From assembly GCA_031290095.1 (NCBI GenBank), contig JAITOF010000018.1, positions 1-43,595 of the forward strand: a stretch of 43,595 bases of DNA, read 5' to 3'. This document shows positions 1-9,211 of this stretch, one piece after another. The notes below the pieces were generated by a model. It ran no database searches. It was given only the letters and a program-made list of their open reading frames with translations, and was not told the origin of the DNA. The DNA is from Candidatus Methanoplasma porotermitis. GTDB lineage: Archaea > Thermoplasmatota > Thermoplasmata > Methanomassiliicoccales > Methanomethylophilaceae. Every line of letters begins with the position of its first letter. The first letter of the stretch is position 1. A program made the position numbers and the translations under genes.

Positions 1-167
1 TATGTGTCGGACCCTGCGTTGGCTTCCGGTCATGGCCGCGATGACACATCGCTGCTACCGCAAGGGCCCTAAGATTAGGGACAGGGTCGCTGTGCGCCGC
101 CCCGTGCATATGACGTTCACTAATCGCGTCCCTCTGCCGGTTCGGTGAACCCTCAACGTGCTTCGAT

Positions 168-178
168 TATAAATATGG
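168..178 (+). promoter_or_regulatory. Candidate archaeal TATA box (ttataaatatg) upstream of an unexplained ~220-nt non-coding stretch and arcS
   Basis: A/T-rich TATA-like octamer in GC-rich context; no convincing ORF between it and the CDS at 425. Confidence 0.4.
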
Positions 179-424
179 CCCCTTTGTAAGCCGAATTGTT
201 TGACAAGAAGCCGCTCCTTCACTCTAAGAAAGACAGACAGGCATGCGTCCGTCGCGTTCGGGAACCTTCGTCGTCGCGCCGGGTCATACGCCCTCTACGG
301 CGTGAGCTAGAACCGCGTCATAACCAAGGCGGGTCCGAGCCTTTCGTCCTGCGGTCGACGGTGTTTAGCCGCCCTATGGACTCTGTGTCCGGTCTCGCCC
401 CCTCGTGAAGCTCCGACCCGCGTC

Positions 425-2152
425 ATGAAACAAGGGTTAATTAACAGCCGTCGCTTAAGGCCGCGCATGCTGGATGTTGTCGCGAGGTCGCACCGCGGGA
501 GGATATGCGAATACAGGACGGGGGACGTCTCCGTCAGGACGCCTTATGTGATATCGTCCGATGGCGGTGTCCGCATATCGCACGACGGACGTGCCAGGAC
601 GCTCCACGTTGCAGACGCGGAGGTTCCGCTGGACCCCAAGCTCCTAACCACGCTGTCGTCGTACGACAACGGCGGCCCCGCGTCCTACGGCAACGTGTGC
701 GTGATAAGACTTCCGATCCCTGCGGAGCTTTCCGTTCCCGACGAGACGGAGATAGTGGTCGTCCCGAACGCCTTCGAGCTCAGGAACAACCCGAGGAAGC
801 TCGTCGACAGCGTCGTCAGGCTCAGAGAGTCCGTGGGCTACGGGCGTGCAGTATGCATGCTGGGCATAGCCGAGCCCTCCACCCTCGCGCTTATGACGTA
901 CATGGGGGTGGACATGTTCGACGACTCGCTTGCCAGAGCCGCCGGCGTGTCGCAGACGACGCTCATCCCAGAGGGAGAGGTCCGCGCCGAGAAGGACGTC
1001 TCCTCGGACAACGCGTCGGAGCTCGACAGGGAATGTTGGAAGGTCCGCACGTTCGCCGAGGCGGGACGCCTCAGGGAGCTGGTGGACCAGAGGGCGCCGT
1101 CGTCTCCCCGGGCAGTCGCCGCGTTGAGGATATTCGACCGCGTAGGCCACGCATATCAAGAAGAGGCCTGCCCCACAGCAGGGGACAAGTTCGCCTGCAA
1201 CACGACTCAGGCGCTCAGGCGCCCAGACCTCGCAAGGTACAGGGAGACGCTGTCCGAGCGATACTCCAAGCCGAAGCATAAGCGCATCCTCCTTCTCCTT
1301 CCATGCTCCGCAAGGAAGCCGTACCACACCTCCAAGACGCACAAGGCGTTCGCCTCCGCGATACACACCGCGCAACATGACACCCTCGTGCACGAGGTCA
1401 TCGTGACATCTCCGCTCGGGGCCGTGCCGAGAGAGCTGGACGTCTTCTATCCCGCGAACTCCTACGACATACCTGTGACAGGAGAATGGAAATGCGAGGA
1501 GAAGGCCATGATAGGGGAGATGATAGCCGAACGCGTCGCGGAAGGATACGACCGCGTGATATGCCACCTCGGAGAGGATGCCGAGCTCGTCAGAGGATTG
1601 GCGGACATGACCGAGACTGTGGTCGGAGACCCTACGTCTCCGGCGTCGCTGAAGAACTTGGATGTCGCGCTCAGAGAGGCCGCCAAGGGCCTGGCCCCCG
1701 TCGACGACTACACCGACAGAAGGGAGACCGTCCGCTCGATCCTCGCGTTCCAGTTCGGAAGGGAGGCCGCCGACGCGATAATGGACGACGACACCTATGC
1801 CACGGGGAAGTTCCCGTACTGGAAGATCATTCGTGAGGACCCCGCAGACAGGAAGAACAAGACGCAGCTGGGCATGCTCACCCCGGAAAGAGGGATGATA
1901 TCCCTCACTCTGGAAGGGGCGGAAGTCCTGGCCGGGAGGTTCAACACCGTCGAGATGACAGACTTCGAAATGAAAGGGAACCTGTTCGCCGTCGGCGTCA
2001 TGAAAGCGGACCAGAGCCTCCGCATAGGCGACGAGGCCGTCGTGACTCTGAACAGAAAGGTCAAAGCGGTCGGTGTCGCCGCCATGTCCGGGCGGGAGAT
2101 GCAGGACATGAGAAGAGGAATTGCCGTGCGCGTGCGCCACAAGAGCAAGTGA
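425..2152 (+). CDS. arcS: Archaeosine synthase (ArcS / TgtA2-type, C-terminal PUA domain)
   Basis: Motif PCSARKPYHTSKTHKAF typical of ArcS; C-terminal PUA-like segment (RIGDEAVVTLNRKVKAVGVAAMSGREM). Confidence 0.85.
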   Translation: MKQGLINSRRLRPRMLDVVARSHRGRICEYRTGDVSVRTPYVISSDGGVRISHDGRARTLHVADAEVPLDPKLLTTLSSYDNGGPASYGNVCVIRLPIPAELSVPDETEIVVVPNAFELRNNPRKLVDSVVRLRESVGYGRAVCMLGIAEPSTLALMTYMGVDMFDDSLARAAGVSQTTLIPEGEVRAEKDVSSDNASELDRECWKVRTFAEAGRLRELVDQRAPSSPRAVAALRIFDRVGHAYQEEACPTAGDKFACNTTQALRRPDLARYRETLSERYSKPKHKRILLLLPCSARKPYHTSKTHKAFASAIHTAQHDTLVHEVIVTSPLGAVPRELDVFYPANSYDIPVTGEWKCEEKAMIGEMIAERVAEGYDRVICHLGEDAELVRGLADMTETVVGDPTSPASLKNLDVALREAAKGLAPVDDYTDRRETVRSILAFQFGREAADAIMDDDTYATGKFPYWKIIREDPADRKNKTQLGMLTPERGMISLTLEGAEVLAGRFNTVEMTDFEMKGNLFAVGVMKADQSLRIGDEAVVTLNRKVKAVGVAAMSGREMQDMRRGIAVRVRHKSK

Positions 2153-2336
2153 CCACTTTCGGAATTCGGCCCACTTTCGGACACCCCCTGCCGTTTCGTT
2201 GATATAGGCGCCCCGCAATGATAATGTTAAGACGCAATGTGCATCCCCAAGATTGCATTCGTCCAAGGCGGTGCGGTTTTTCAACCACCCATCCAAACCT
2301 CCGCACGCCTTATTTTATTTTTCTCAATTCTGACGG

Positions 2337-3197
2337 TCAGCAACGGTCGCCGATCCTCACAAGCATGAGGCTTATTACGGTCCCTACGGCGAACGCCAAG
2401 GCCGCGACGAAAAGGTCCTGCGTCCACGAGCCTAGGGAGCACCCGTCGTAAAAGAGCACGAGCAGGGAGCCTGCCGTGAGCCCGACTATGAGCATGTACG
2501 TCGACCTGTGCCAATTGACCAGCGCATAGTTCACCGCCTTCGAGAAGGCCAGCACGCCTGCTACTAGCCCTGCCCCCACCGTCAGAAGGAGCGTCGGGTT
2601 CATCTCCGTCATCCCGCTGGTGAGGGGGTCCATCAGCCCTATCGCCAACAGCACCGTGGCGCCGCTGATCCCCGGTATGAGCTTGGAGACGGCCATTATC
2701 AGGCCGATGACGATCATATATCCGTATGACAGCATGCCTTTGGACATCAGCTCTTCCTCGGAAGTCCCGGACGCGTCCACGTTGCCGGTCACGGTCAGCG
2801 CGAATATCGCGACCATTATCCCCAATCCCACAGCCAACGCAATCGCGTTCCGGGACGTCATCTTAGAGAACGTGTCGGCATGCCCGTACAGCATGGGCAG
2901 CTGTCCGAGGATTAGCCCTGCAGACAGGAAGACGGCGACGAGCCTGTAGTTCTCCAGAAGGAAGTCAAGCGCGAAAGCGGCCAGGAACATGCCGAACAGC
3001 ACGCCCAAGGCCACGGCGGCCAGAAAGAAGAAGTCTCTTCTCCAGGCCTCTCTGAGATGGGCTATGTCGCCGATCAGCCTTTCATATATGCCGAAGCACA
3101 CCGCGAGCACTGCCCCGCTGATCCCCGGAAGCATGGACGTTACTCCGACCAGCGTGCCGACTATGAAATTCTTGGCAGAGGAAAGCCCTGTCTCCAT
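2337..3197 (-). CDS. DUF368-family membrane protein (polyprenyl-phosphate translocase-like)
   Basis: VGVTSMLPGISGAVLAVCFGIYERLI and SKLIPGISGATVLLAIGLMDPLTSGM, duplicated PGISGA motifs of DUF368; start chosen at METGLSSAKNF. Confidence 0.85.
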   Translation of the reverse strand: METGLSSAKNFIVGTLVGVTSMLPGISGAVLAVCFGIYERLIGDIAHLREAWRRDFFFLAAVALGVLFGMFLAAFALDFLLENYRLVAVFLSAGLILGQLPMLYGHADTFSKMTSRNAIALAVGLGIMVAIFALTVTGNVDASGTSEEELMSKGMLSYGYMIVIGLIMAVSKLIPGISGATVLLAIGLMDPLTSGMTEMNPTLLLTVGAGLVAGVLAFSKAVNYALVNWHRSTYMLIVGLTAGSLLVLFYDGCSLGSWTQDLFVAALAFAVGTVISLMLVRIGDRC

Positions 3198-3351
3198 GCC
3201 CGCAGATGAGCGTGGTGATATTAAAACAAACTTGGCGAAAGAAAGGCATCTCATGGAAAGGCCGCAGGGATGGCATATGCTGTTGTAATATGTATATAAA
3301 AATATTATTTTTGATTATTAATAATTATTTATATATTTAATTATTTAATAA

Positions 3352-3394
3352 ATGTACAAATGATTAAATAATTACCATTTTATGTACAAATGAT
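3352..3394 (+). promoter_or_regulatory. Direct repeats ATGTACAAATGAT x2, 30 bp apart, in AT-rich modA promoter
   Basis: Exact 13-mer at 3352-3364 and 3382-3394. Confidence 0.6.
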
Positions 3395-3472
3395 GGAACG
3401 TATCGAAACACGGGACGCGGATGTCACAGTACGCGACGCGACGCAGCGTTCTTTCACAACGGAGGACGAAGA

Positions 3473-4336
3473 ATGAACAAGAACGGCATAACGGCGGTCG
3501 TCGTGATCGCAGTGCTCATCGTTGCGGCGGTCGCAGGGTGGCAGGTACTCAAGGACGGCGGCGGCGAAGGCGACGACAGCTATCAGATCAAGGTGGGGGC
3601 CGCCTCCAGCCTCAGGTACGCGCTCGAGGACCTGAAACCTTACTACGAGGGGGAGACAGGCAACACGCTCGAGTTCAGCATGCTCAGCTCCGGGACGATC
3701 GTGAACAGCATCCTCGGCGACGAGGGCATGTACGACGTCTTTATCTCCGCTGACAAGGCGAACATGGACAAGGTCATAGGGGCTACGGAGAGCGGCGGCG
3801 GCAAATTCACAAACGGCTCCGTGGACATGCTTACCAACTCCCTGTCGATAGTGGTCAACAAGCAGGCGATGGGGAAGTATGGATGGACCGAAAGCACTTT
3901 CACCGACTTCTCGCACCTGACGGACACCGTGACTGGCGCGGACAAGGCGGTCATAGCGCTCGGCAACGCAAGCGTGCCTGCGGGGGAGTATGCACGCTAC
4001 TATCTCAAAGAGAGCAGCCTGTACGACACGCTCAGCAACAACGGCAAGATCGACCTTGTCGAGACGTATTCCAAGGTGTCCGACGTCACCGCGGCGGTGA
4101 GCGCTGGATCCGCTGACATAGCGTTCGTCTTCACCAGCGACGCGATGACGATCACGGACACGACGGAGATTGTGAGGGGACTCTCATGGGACGAGACCGG
4201 CAACATCATCTACCCTGGATGCGTCATAAACAACGGCAACGGGGTGCATGACGCGGCAGAGGGCTTCCTCGAGTGGCTCAGGACGAGCGCGAAGGCGAGG
4301 GAGGTCTTCGAGCAGTACGGCTTCGGCCAGGCCTGA
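3473..4336 (+). CDS. modA: Molybdate ABC transporter substrate-binding protein
   Basis: N-terminal signal/lipid anchor-like TM, KVGAASSLRYALEDLKPYYE..., VFISADKANMDKV; ggagg SD before ATG; followed by modB/modC. Confidence 0.88.
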   Translation: MNKNGITAVVVIAVLIVAAVAGWQVLKDGGGEGDDSYQIKVGAASSLRYALEDLKPYYEGETGNTLEFSMLSSGTIVNSILGDEGMYDVFISADKANMDKVIGATESGGGKFTNGSVDMLTNSLSIVVNKQAMGKYGWTESTFTDFSHLTDTVTGADKAVIALGNASVPAGEYARYYLKESSLYDTLSNNGKIDLVETYSKVSDVTAAVSAGSADIAFVFTSDAMTITDTTEIVRGLSWDETGNIIYPGCVINNGNGVHDAAEGFLEWLRTSAKAREVFEQYGFGQA

Positions 4337-4341
4337 CGGCC

Positions 4342-4374
4342 GACGGCGCCTCAGGGGCGCCGTCTTTTCTTATT
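4342..4374 (+). terminator. GC-rich hairpin with T-rich tail between modA and modB
   Basis: GACGGCGCC-TCAGG-GGCGCCGTC (perfect 9-bp stem 4342-4350/4356-4364) followed by TTTTCTTATT. Confidence 0.6.
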
Positions 4375-4387
4375 CACGGTGCCCCCC

Positions 4388-5071
4388 ATGGAGTTCTCGA
4401 TCGATGACTGGTCGCCTCTGGCGATCTCGCTGAAGACCGCAGTCCCGGCCACTGTCGTCGCCTTCTTCCTCGGGATAGCGGCGGCGTGCCTAGTGGTGAG
4501 GATGCGCAGAGGAAAGAACATCCTCGATGCGATGTTCATGCTTCCGCTGGTACTCCCCCCTACGGTCATAGGGTTCCTGTTGGTCATGGCGTTCAGCAAA
4601 TACACGGACCTGGGGACGTTTCTGCTGGACCACGGGATCCGGATAGTGAACTCTCAGATCGGGGTGACCATAGCGATAACCGTGGTGTCGTTCCCGTTGA
4701 TGTACAGGGCGGTCCGCGGATCTCTGGAGAGCTTCGACGAGAACATGACAGGCGTCGCAAGGACGCTCGGCATGTCCGAAGCGAAGGTGCTCAGGAAGGT
4801 AGTCCTGCCCAACATACTGCCCGGGCTGGTCTCTGGAGGGGTGCTGACTTTCGCAAGGGCCCTTGGAGAGTACGGGGCGGCGATGATGGTCGGAGGATGC
4901 ATAAGCGGCAAGACCGTGACGATGTCGATAGCCGTGGGAATAGAATACATATCCGACAGGGACCTGGCATACAGCTGGACGTTCATACTGATCGGCATAG
5001 CCGCCACAGTGGTGGTGATGATGAACTGGTTCAACCAAAGGCAGATGCGCATGACAGGGGGAGGGAGATGA
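4388..5071 (+). CDS. modB: Molybdate ABC transporter permease
   Basis: Permease EAA-like motif GVARTLGMSEAKVLRKVVLPNILPGLVSGGVLTFARALGEYGAAMMV; alternative GTG start at 4379. Confidence 0.88.
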   Translation: MEFSIDDWSPLAISLKTAVPATVVAFFLGIAAACLVVRMRRGKNILDAMFMLPLVLPPTVIGFLLVMAFSKYTDLGTFLLDHGIRIVNSQIGVTIAITVVSFPLMYRAVRGSLESFDENMTGVARTLGMSEAKVLRKVVLPNILPGLVSGGVLTFARALGEYGAAMMVGGCISGKTVTMSIAVGIEYISDRDLAYSWTFILIGIAATVVVMMNWFNQRQMRMTGGGR

Positions 5072-6117
5072 CTCTCAAAGCGGCTTTCACAAAGAAGATG
5101 GGGTCTTTCGAGCTAGACGCGAATATTGAGTTCGGCAATGAGACCGTCGCAATCCTGGGCGCGTCCGGAAGCGGGAAGAGCATGATGCTCAAGTGCATCG
5201 CGGGCATGTTGAAGCCGGACTCGGGCACGATCGAGGTCGACGGGAGGATGCTGTTCGACTCCGTTGCGGGGATAAACGTGCCTCCGAGGGAAAGAGGCGT
5301 CGGGATGCTGTTCCAAAGCTATGCATTGTTCCCGAACATGACGGTCGTGCAGAACATCACGGCGGGCATGAGGCCCGGAGGCGGGGACGCGTCGCGGCTG
5401 GTCGGGCTGTTCCGCCTCGAAGGCTTGGAGAAAAAGTACCCTCGCCAGCTGTCCGGAGGGCAGCAGCAGAGGGTGGCCACGGCGAGGATGCTCGCCTCCG
5501 AGCCCCGTTTGATACTCCTAGACGAGCCTTTCTCTGCATTGGACAGCCATCTGAAATGGAGCATAGAGAGGGAGATCGCAGAGCGTCTTTCGGACTTTGC
5601 AGGGACCACGGTGCTGGTGTCGCACAATAGGGACGAGGCGTACCGCATGAGCGACCGCATCGCAATCATGGATTCGGGGCGCTGTTCAGCGCCGACGGAC
5701 AAGCACGAGTTTTTTGAAAACCCCCGGACGGTGCCTGCGGCCGTGCTTTCGGGTTGCAAGAACATAATGAAAGCATCTAAGTCGGGCGAAAGAGAAGTGT
5801 TCGTAGAAGAATGGGGGCGTCATGTCGAAACAGCGTCCGACGTGCCGCGCGACACGGGATATCTGGGCGTGCGCTCTCACGCGGTGTCTCTGGGCGAGGG
5901 CGACAACACGATGCGCTGCACCGTCCGCGACGTGATCGAAGGCCCTTTCGAACATACGTTGATGCTCACGGTCGACGGGCCGCCGCCCTGCGAAGGACGT
6001 CTCGGGACGTCCGTGCTGTATGCGGACGTGGACAGGAGAGGATGCAAACACATGCCGGGCAAAGGCGACTCGATCGACGTGTCCATCCCGAAGGCCAGCA
6101 TCCTGTTGCTGGCCTGA
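5068..6117 (+). CDS. modC: Molybdate ABC transporter ATP-binding protein
   Basis: Walker A GASGSGKS, signature LSGGQQQR, Walker B LILLDEPFSALD; ATGA overlap with modB. Confidence 0.9.
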   Translation: MTLKAAFTKKMGSFELDANIEFGNETVAILGASGSGKSMMLKCIAGMLKPDSGTIEVDGRMLFDSVAGINVPPRERGVGMLFQSYALFPNMTVVQNITAGMRPGGGDASRLVGLFRLEGLEKKYPRQLSGGQQQRVATARMLASEPRLILLDEPFSALDSHLKWSIEREIAERLSDFAGTTVLVSHNRDEAYRMSDRIAIMDSGRCSAPTDKHEFFENPRTVPAAVLSGCKNIMKASKSGEREVFVEEWGRHVETASDVPRDTGYLGVRSHAVSLGEGDNTMRCTVRDVIEGPFEHTLMLTVDGPPPCEGRLGTSVLYADVDRRGCKHMPGKGDSIDVSIPKASILLLA

Positions 6118-7050
6118 TCAGTCGATCGTCGCCACGATCCTGCCCATCTCCCGGGTGTCGTAGCCGCCGACGCCCGCGAACTCCTCCTTGAACCTCCCCG
6201 ACCTGAGGATGTCGACGACTGCCTCTATCTTCGGCTGATGCATCATATCCTCTCTGACCACAAGCTCGTATCTTTCTTTCTGCAACGGGATGAAATCGAC
6301 GCCCTGCACCTGGCTCACAGCCTTCATGTCCCCCATGCCCACGTCTGCGTCGCCTCTTGCCACAGCGGCGGCGACGGTGAGGTGCGAGTGCGACTCAACG
6401 TCGTATCCTCTGACCTGCTTCTTAGATATGCCCAAAAGACGCAGATGCTCGTCGAGGAGCACGCGCGACCCGGCACCCTTCTCGCGGTTGATCATCTTTA
6501 CGTCCGGCCTTGAGGCGTCCGCCCAGGTCCGGACGTCCTTCGGGTTCCCCTCGGCTACGTACAGCCCCTGGGTCCTGCATGTGAGGTGGACGATAACAGA
6601 CGACACCCCTGGGACAAGACGTCTTACATAGGACGTGTTGTACTCCCCCGTGTCTCCGTCCCACAGATGAGACGACGCGACGTGCACCTTCCCATGGTAC
6701 AAGTTCACCAGGCTGTCGTAGCTCCCGGCATACGACCTCAGGCACATCCCTCCCTTCTCGTGCCTCGCGACATACGACGACAACACGTCCAACATGACGT
6801 CCTGCCCGGATATCACCAGGTCCGACGTCCTGTCGGCGGCGGGCTCGGGCGTCGTACGGAAGCCCGTAGGGGCGAGGTTCCGCGACGCTCTGATGTAGTC
6901 CTCGACGTCGTCCGCTGTGAAACGAAACTTCTTTCCCACCTTGTACGAGTTGATGTCTCTGCGTTTCACCAGCTTGTAGACAGTGTTCTTGGAGATTCCT
7001 AGGATTTCTGCTACGTCCTCCGCGCCCAGCGAGTTCTTGTTCTCCCTCAT
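6118..7050 (-). CDS. Transcriptional regulator: N-terminal excisionase/HTH_17 DNA-binding domain fused to periplasmic-binding-protein-like ligand domain
   Basis: LGAEDVAEILGISKNTVYKLVKRRDINSYKVGKKFRFTADDVEDYI HTH; C-terminal PBP-like domain; ATGA-type overlap with upstream ferredoxin gene. Confidence 0.85.
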   Translation of the reverse strand: MRENKNSLGAEDVAEILGISKNTVYKLVKRRDINSYKVGKKFRFTADDVEDYIRASRNLAPTGFRTTPEPAADRTSDLVISGQDVMLDVLSSYVARHEKGGMCLRSYAGSYDSLVNLYHGKVHVASSHLWDGDTGEYNTSYVRRLVPGVSSVIVHLTCRTQGLYVAEGNPKDVRTWADASRPDVKMINREKGAGSRVLLDEHLRLLGISKKQVRGYDVESHSHLTVAAAVARGDADVGMGDMKAVSQVQGVDFIPLQKERYELVVREDMMHQPKIEAVVDILRSGRFKEEFAGVGGYDTREMGRIVATID

Positions 7051-7355
7051 ATCATCAGGCTCTTCACCGGGCGCCCGTTTTCGAAATGCTCCTCCACGAT
7101 GTCGGCGACGTCGCTGTCTTTAACTTTGCCGTACCAGACTCCGTCAGGATACACGGCCACGACAGGCCCGTCGGCGCATATTCCGAAGCACCCGGTGTTG
7201 GTTATCATCACCTCGGAGGACAGCCCTTTGTCGTCCACCTCCTCGACGAACCTCTGCACGAGCCCTGGACTCCCTTGGCCGAAGCAGAAGCCTTTCTGCA
7301 CCCCGTTCGCCCTGCAGCTTGTGCATATCATAACGTGGTATCTTGGTTTGATCAT
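7047..7355 (-). CDS. Thioredoxin-like [2Fe-2S] ferredoxin
   Basis: CTSCRANGVQKGF...TGCFGICADGPVVAVYPDGVWYGKV cysteine pattern. Confidence 0.85.
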   Translation of the reverse strand: MIKPRYHVMICTSCRANGVQKGFCFGQGSPGLVQRFVEEVDDKGLSSEVMITNTGCFGICADGPVVAVYPDGVWYGKVKDSDVADIVEEHFENGRPVKSLMI

Positions 7356-9211
7356 CTGTGGTCCTCCATCTCTTTAGACATCTTCCTAACCTCGTCTTCG
7401 ATTCTTCCGCTGGCCGTTATGCATCTTATTCCCATGGCCCCAAGCTTCATCGTCGGGGACTCTCCCATGCGCATGGCCAGAACTGCGTCGCAGTCCTCCA
7501 CTGCACGCACTAGCGCGGCTATCCGCCCGGGCGGAAGCCTTTCTCGGCCCATGCCGCAGCATGACCCGTCGCCAGAGCCGACGCTGCGGTGTTCTTTGAA
7601 CCTCATGCCCCCCGGCCACACCTCGTATATGTACAGGTCGTCGGCGTGCCCGAAATGGGTGTCTATCAGCATCCCGCTCTTTGAAGCCGCCGCGACAAGC
7701 GATTTTTTGAGACATGCGCCTGCGGGCGCGGAGGAGGATGGAGGCCCAGACGAGACGCACGTGTTTCCGTCCCTGCAGGCCTCGTCGGGCGCTCCGACGG
7801 CTCCGAGCGCCATGTCCGGGCCGGAGGCAGGTCCGTCTTCCCACTGGTAGTACCTCCTGTACAGGTCTTTTCTGAACGTCGTCTCGACTTTTGCTATCAG
7901 GGAGTTGGTGATCCTGTCCAGAAGCGACAGGCATCCGTCGTATCCCAGCATCCTGACCCTCTGCCCGCCTATGCGGTCATGTATGGGGAACGCCGCCCTC
8001 ACAAGGGGGATGCCGTGCCTGTCCTCTATGCGACGGCCGTCCGAGCTGCCCACCATCACGTCCACGCCCGCATCCGCGATCGCTTCCTCGATAGCCAGGA
8101 AGTCCGCGTCGTCGAACACCAAGGGCTTCGTCCCGGCCTTCATGCTTCCTACGCCCTCGATCTCTGCGGACACAGTCCGCGTGAACGCCTTGGAACGAGA
8201 CCCCGTTGCGGATATCGCAGGAGTTATCCCGTTTTCCGTCATGAGCCTGACGACGGCATAAACGAAGTCCGGCTCGCCGAACACCGCCGCACGCCCGTCG
8301 GCGTTGTGCTTGTGCGAGTCCACCATGGCGTCTAGAAGCCTGGAGCGCTGTCCGGCGATCTCCTCGGTCATCCTGCCGCCGCATCCCTCCAGCTCCGACA
8401 CGAGCGCGTCGGCGTCCCTGAGTCCGGCGGGCAGGTTCAGTCTTACGAACGGCACTCCGTATCTTTCTTTCAGATAGGCGGCCGGAGACAGCTCTTCCGG
8501 GACGAACGTAGAGATTTCTATGGTCTTTGACGATCCTGCCATCTTCTTGACGTCATCTATGGAGGTGCCTTTCCGCGGCAGCCTGTCGTACTCGTCCTCG
8601 TGCCCTGCATCCAAGTTGTCGGATATGTCAGGCAGGAGTATGGCGTCCACCCCCATCTGCTTCATCAGAGACTTGAGGAACCTCACGTCGGCAGGCGATG
8701 CGGGCCCGACGACCACGTTGATGCGGCCGTTCGGGGCGCCGTCCATGGCCACGGCCTCCACCACGGACCTCAGCGCCTTGAAGTACCCTTCGAAGTGCGT
8801 GCCAGAGTACCCCGAGGAAGATATCGGTATCAAAGTCACGCCTAGGCCCGGACGCTCGGAAGCGTAATCGCGCAATATTCGCGGGACGTCCTCCCCGATG
8901 GTCTCGGCGAGGCACGTCGTCGCCACTGCGACCGCCTCTGGCCCGTAAAGGCGGATCATGTTGTCCAGTCCTTTGACGAGGTTGCCCTCGCCACCCATGA
9001 CCGTGCCGTGCTCCGTCAGCGATGACGAGCCTATGTCCACAGGCTCGTTGTAGTGCGTGGCCATGTGTCTTCTGATGTATGTGCTGCATCCCTGGGACCC
9101 GTGAAGGATGGTCATGCACCCTCTGATTCCGTACATCGCCGTGGAGCTGCCCATTGGCATGCACATCTTGCACGGGTTGACGGCAAGGCTCACGGCGTTC
9201 CTCCCCCTCAT
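7352..9211 (-). CDS. nifN: Nitrogenase cofactor biosynthesis protein NifN fused to C-terminal NifX/NafY/NifB-C-like domain
   Basis: NPCKMCMPMGSSTAMYGIRGCMTILHGSQGCSTYIRR; C-terminus SGMLIDTHFGHADDLYIYEV...CCGMG...MGESPTMKLGAMGI resembles the dinitrogenase FeMo-cofactor-binding domain; ATGA overlap with nifE. Confidence 0.88.
   Translation of the reverse strand: MRGRNAVSLAVNPCKMCMPMGSSTAMYGIRGCMTILHGSQGCSTYIRRHMATHYNEPVDIGSSSLTEHGTVMGGEGNLVKGLDNMIRLYGPEAVAVATTCLAETIGEDVPRILRDYASERPGLGVTLIPISSSGYSGTHFEGYFKALRSVVEAVAMDGAPNGRINVVVGPASPADVRFLKSLMKQMGVDAILLPDISDNLDAGHEDEYDRLPRKGTSIDDVKKMAGSSKTIEISTFVPEELSPAAYLKERYGVPFVRLNLPAGLRDADALVSELEGCGGRMTEEIAGQRSRLLDAMVDSHKHNADGRAAVFGEPDFVYAVVRLMTENGITPAISATGSRSKAFTRTVSAEIEGVGSMKAGTKPLVFDDADFLAIEEAIADAGVDVMVGSSDGRRIEDRHGIPLVRAAFPIHDRIGGQRVRMLGYDGCLSLLDRITNSLIAKVETTFRKDLYRRYYQWEDGPASGPDMALGAVGAPDEACRDGNTCVSSGPPSSSAPAGACLKKSLVAAASKSGMLIDTHFGHADDLYIYEVWPGGMRFKEHRSVGSGDGSCCGMGRERLPPGRIAALVRAVEDCDAVLAMRMGESPTMKLGAMGIRCITASGRIEDEVRKMSKEMEDHR

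Noticed and set aside
1-170. Possible SRP RNA (ccggaag-like apical loop on the minus strand)
   Set aside because: The flanking AGCAG/symmetric loop consensus is not satisfied and the stem does not pair
196-408. 70-aa ORF upstream of arcS
   Set aside because: Arg/Ser-rich, no SD, lies in a region more like structured non-coding sequence
505-1281. 258-aa plus-strand ORF inside arcS
   Set aside because: Alternate frame, arginine-rich, typical of out-of-frame translation
644-2296. 550-aa minus-strand ORF opposite arcS
   Set aside because: Shadow ORF in GC-rich DNA; the plus-strand protein has clear ArcS motifs and this one has no recognisable domain
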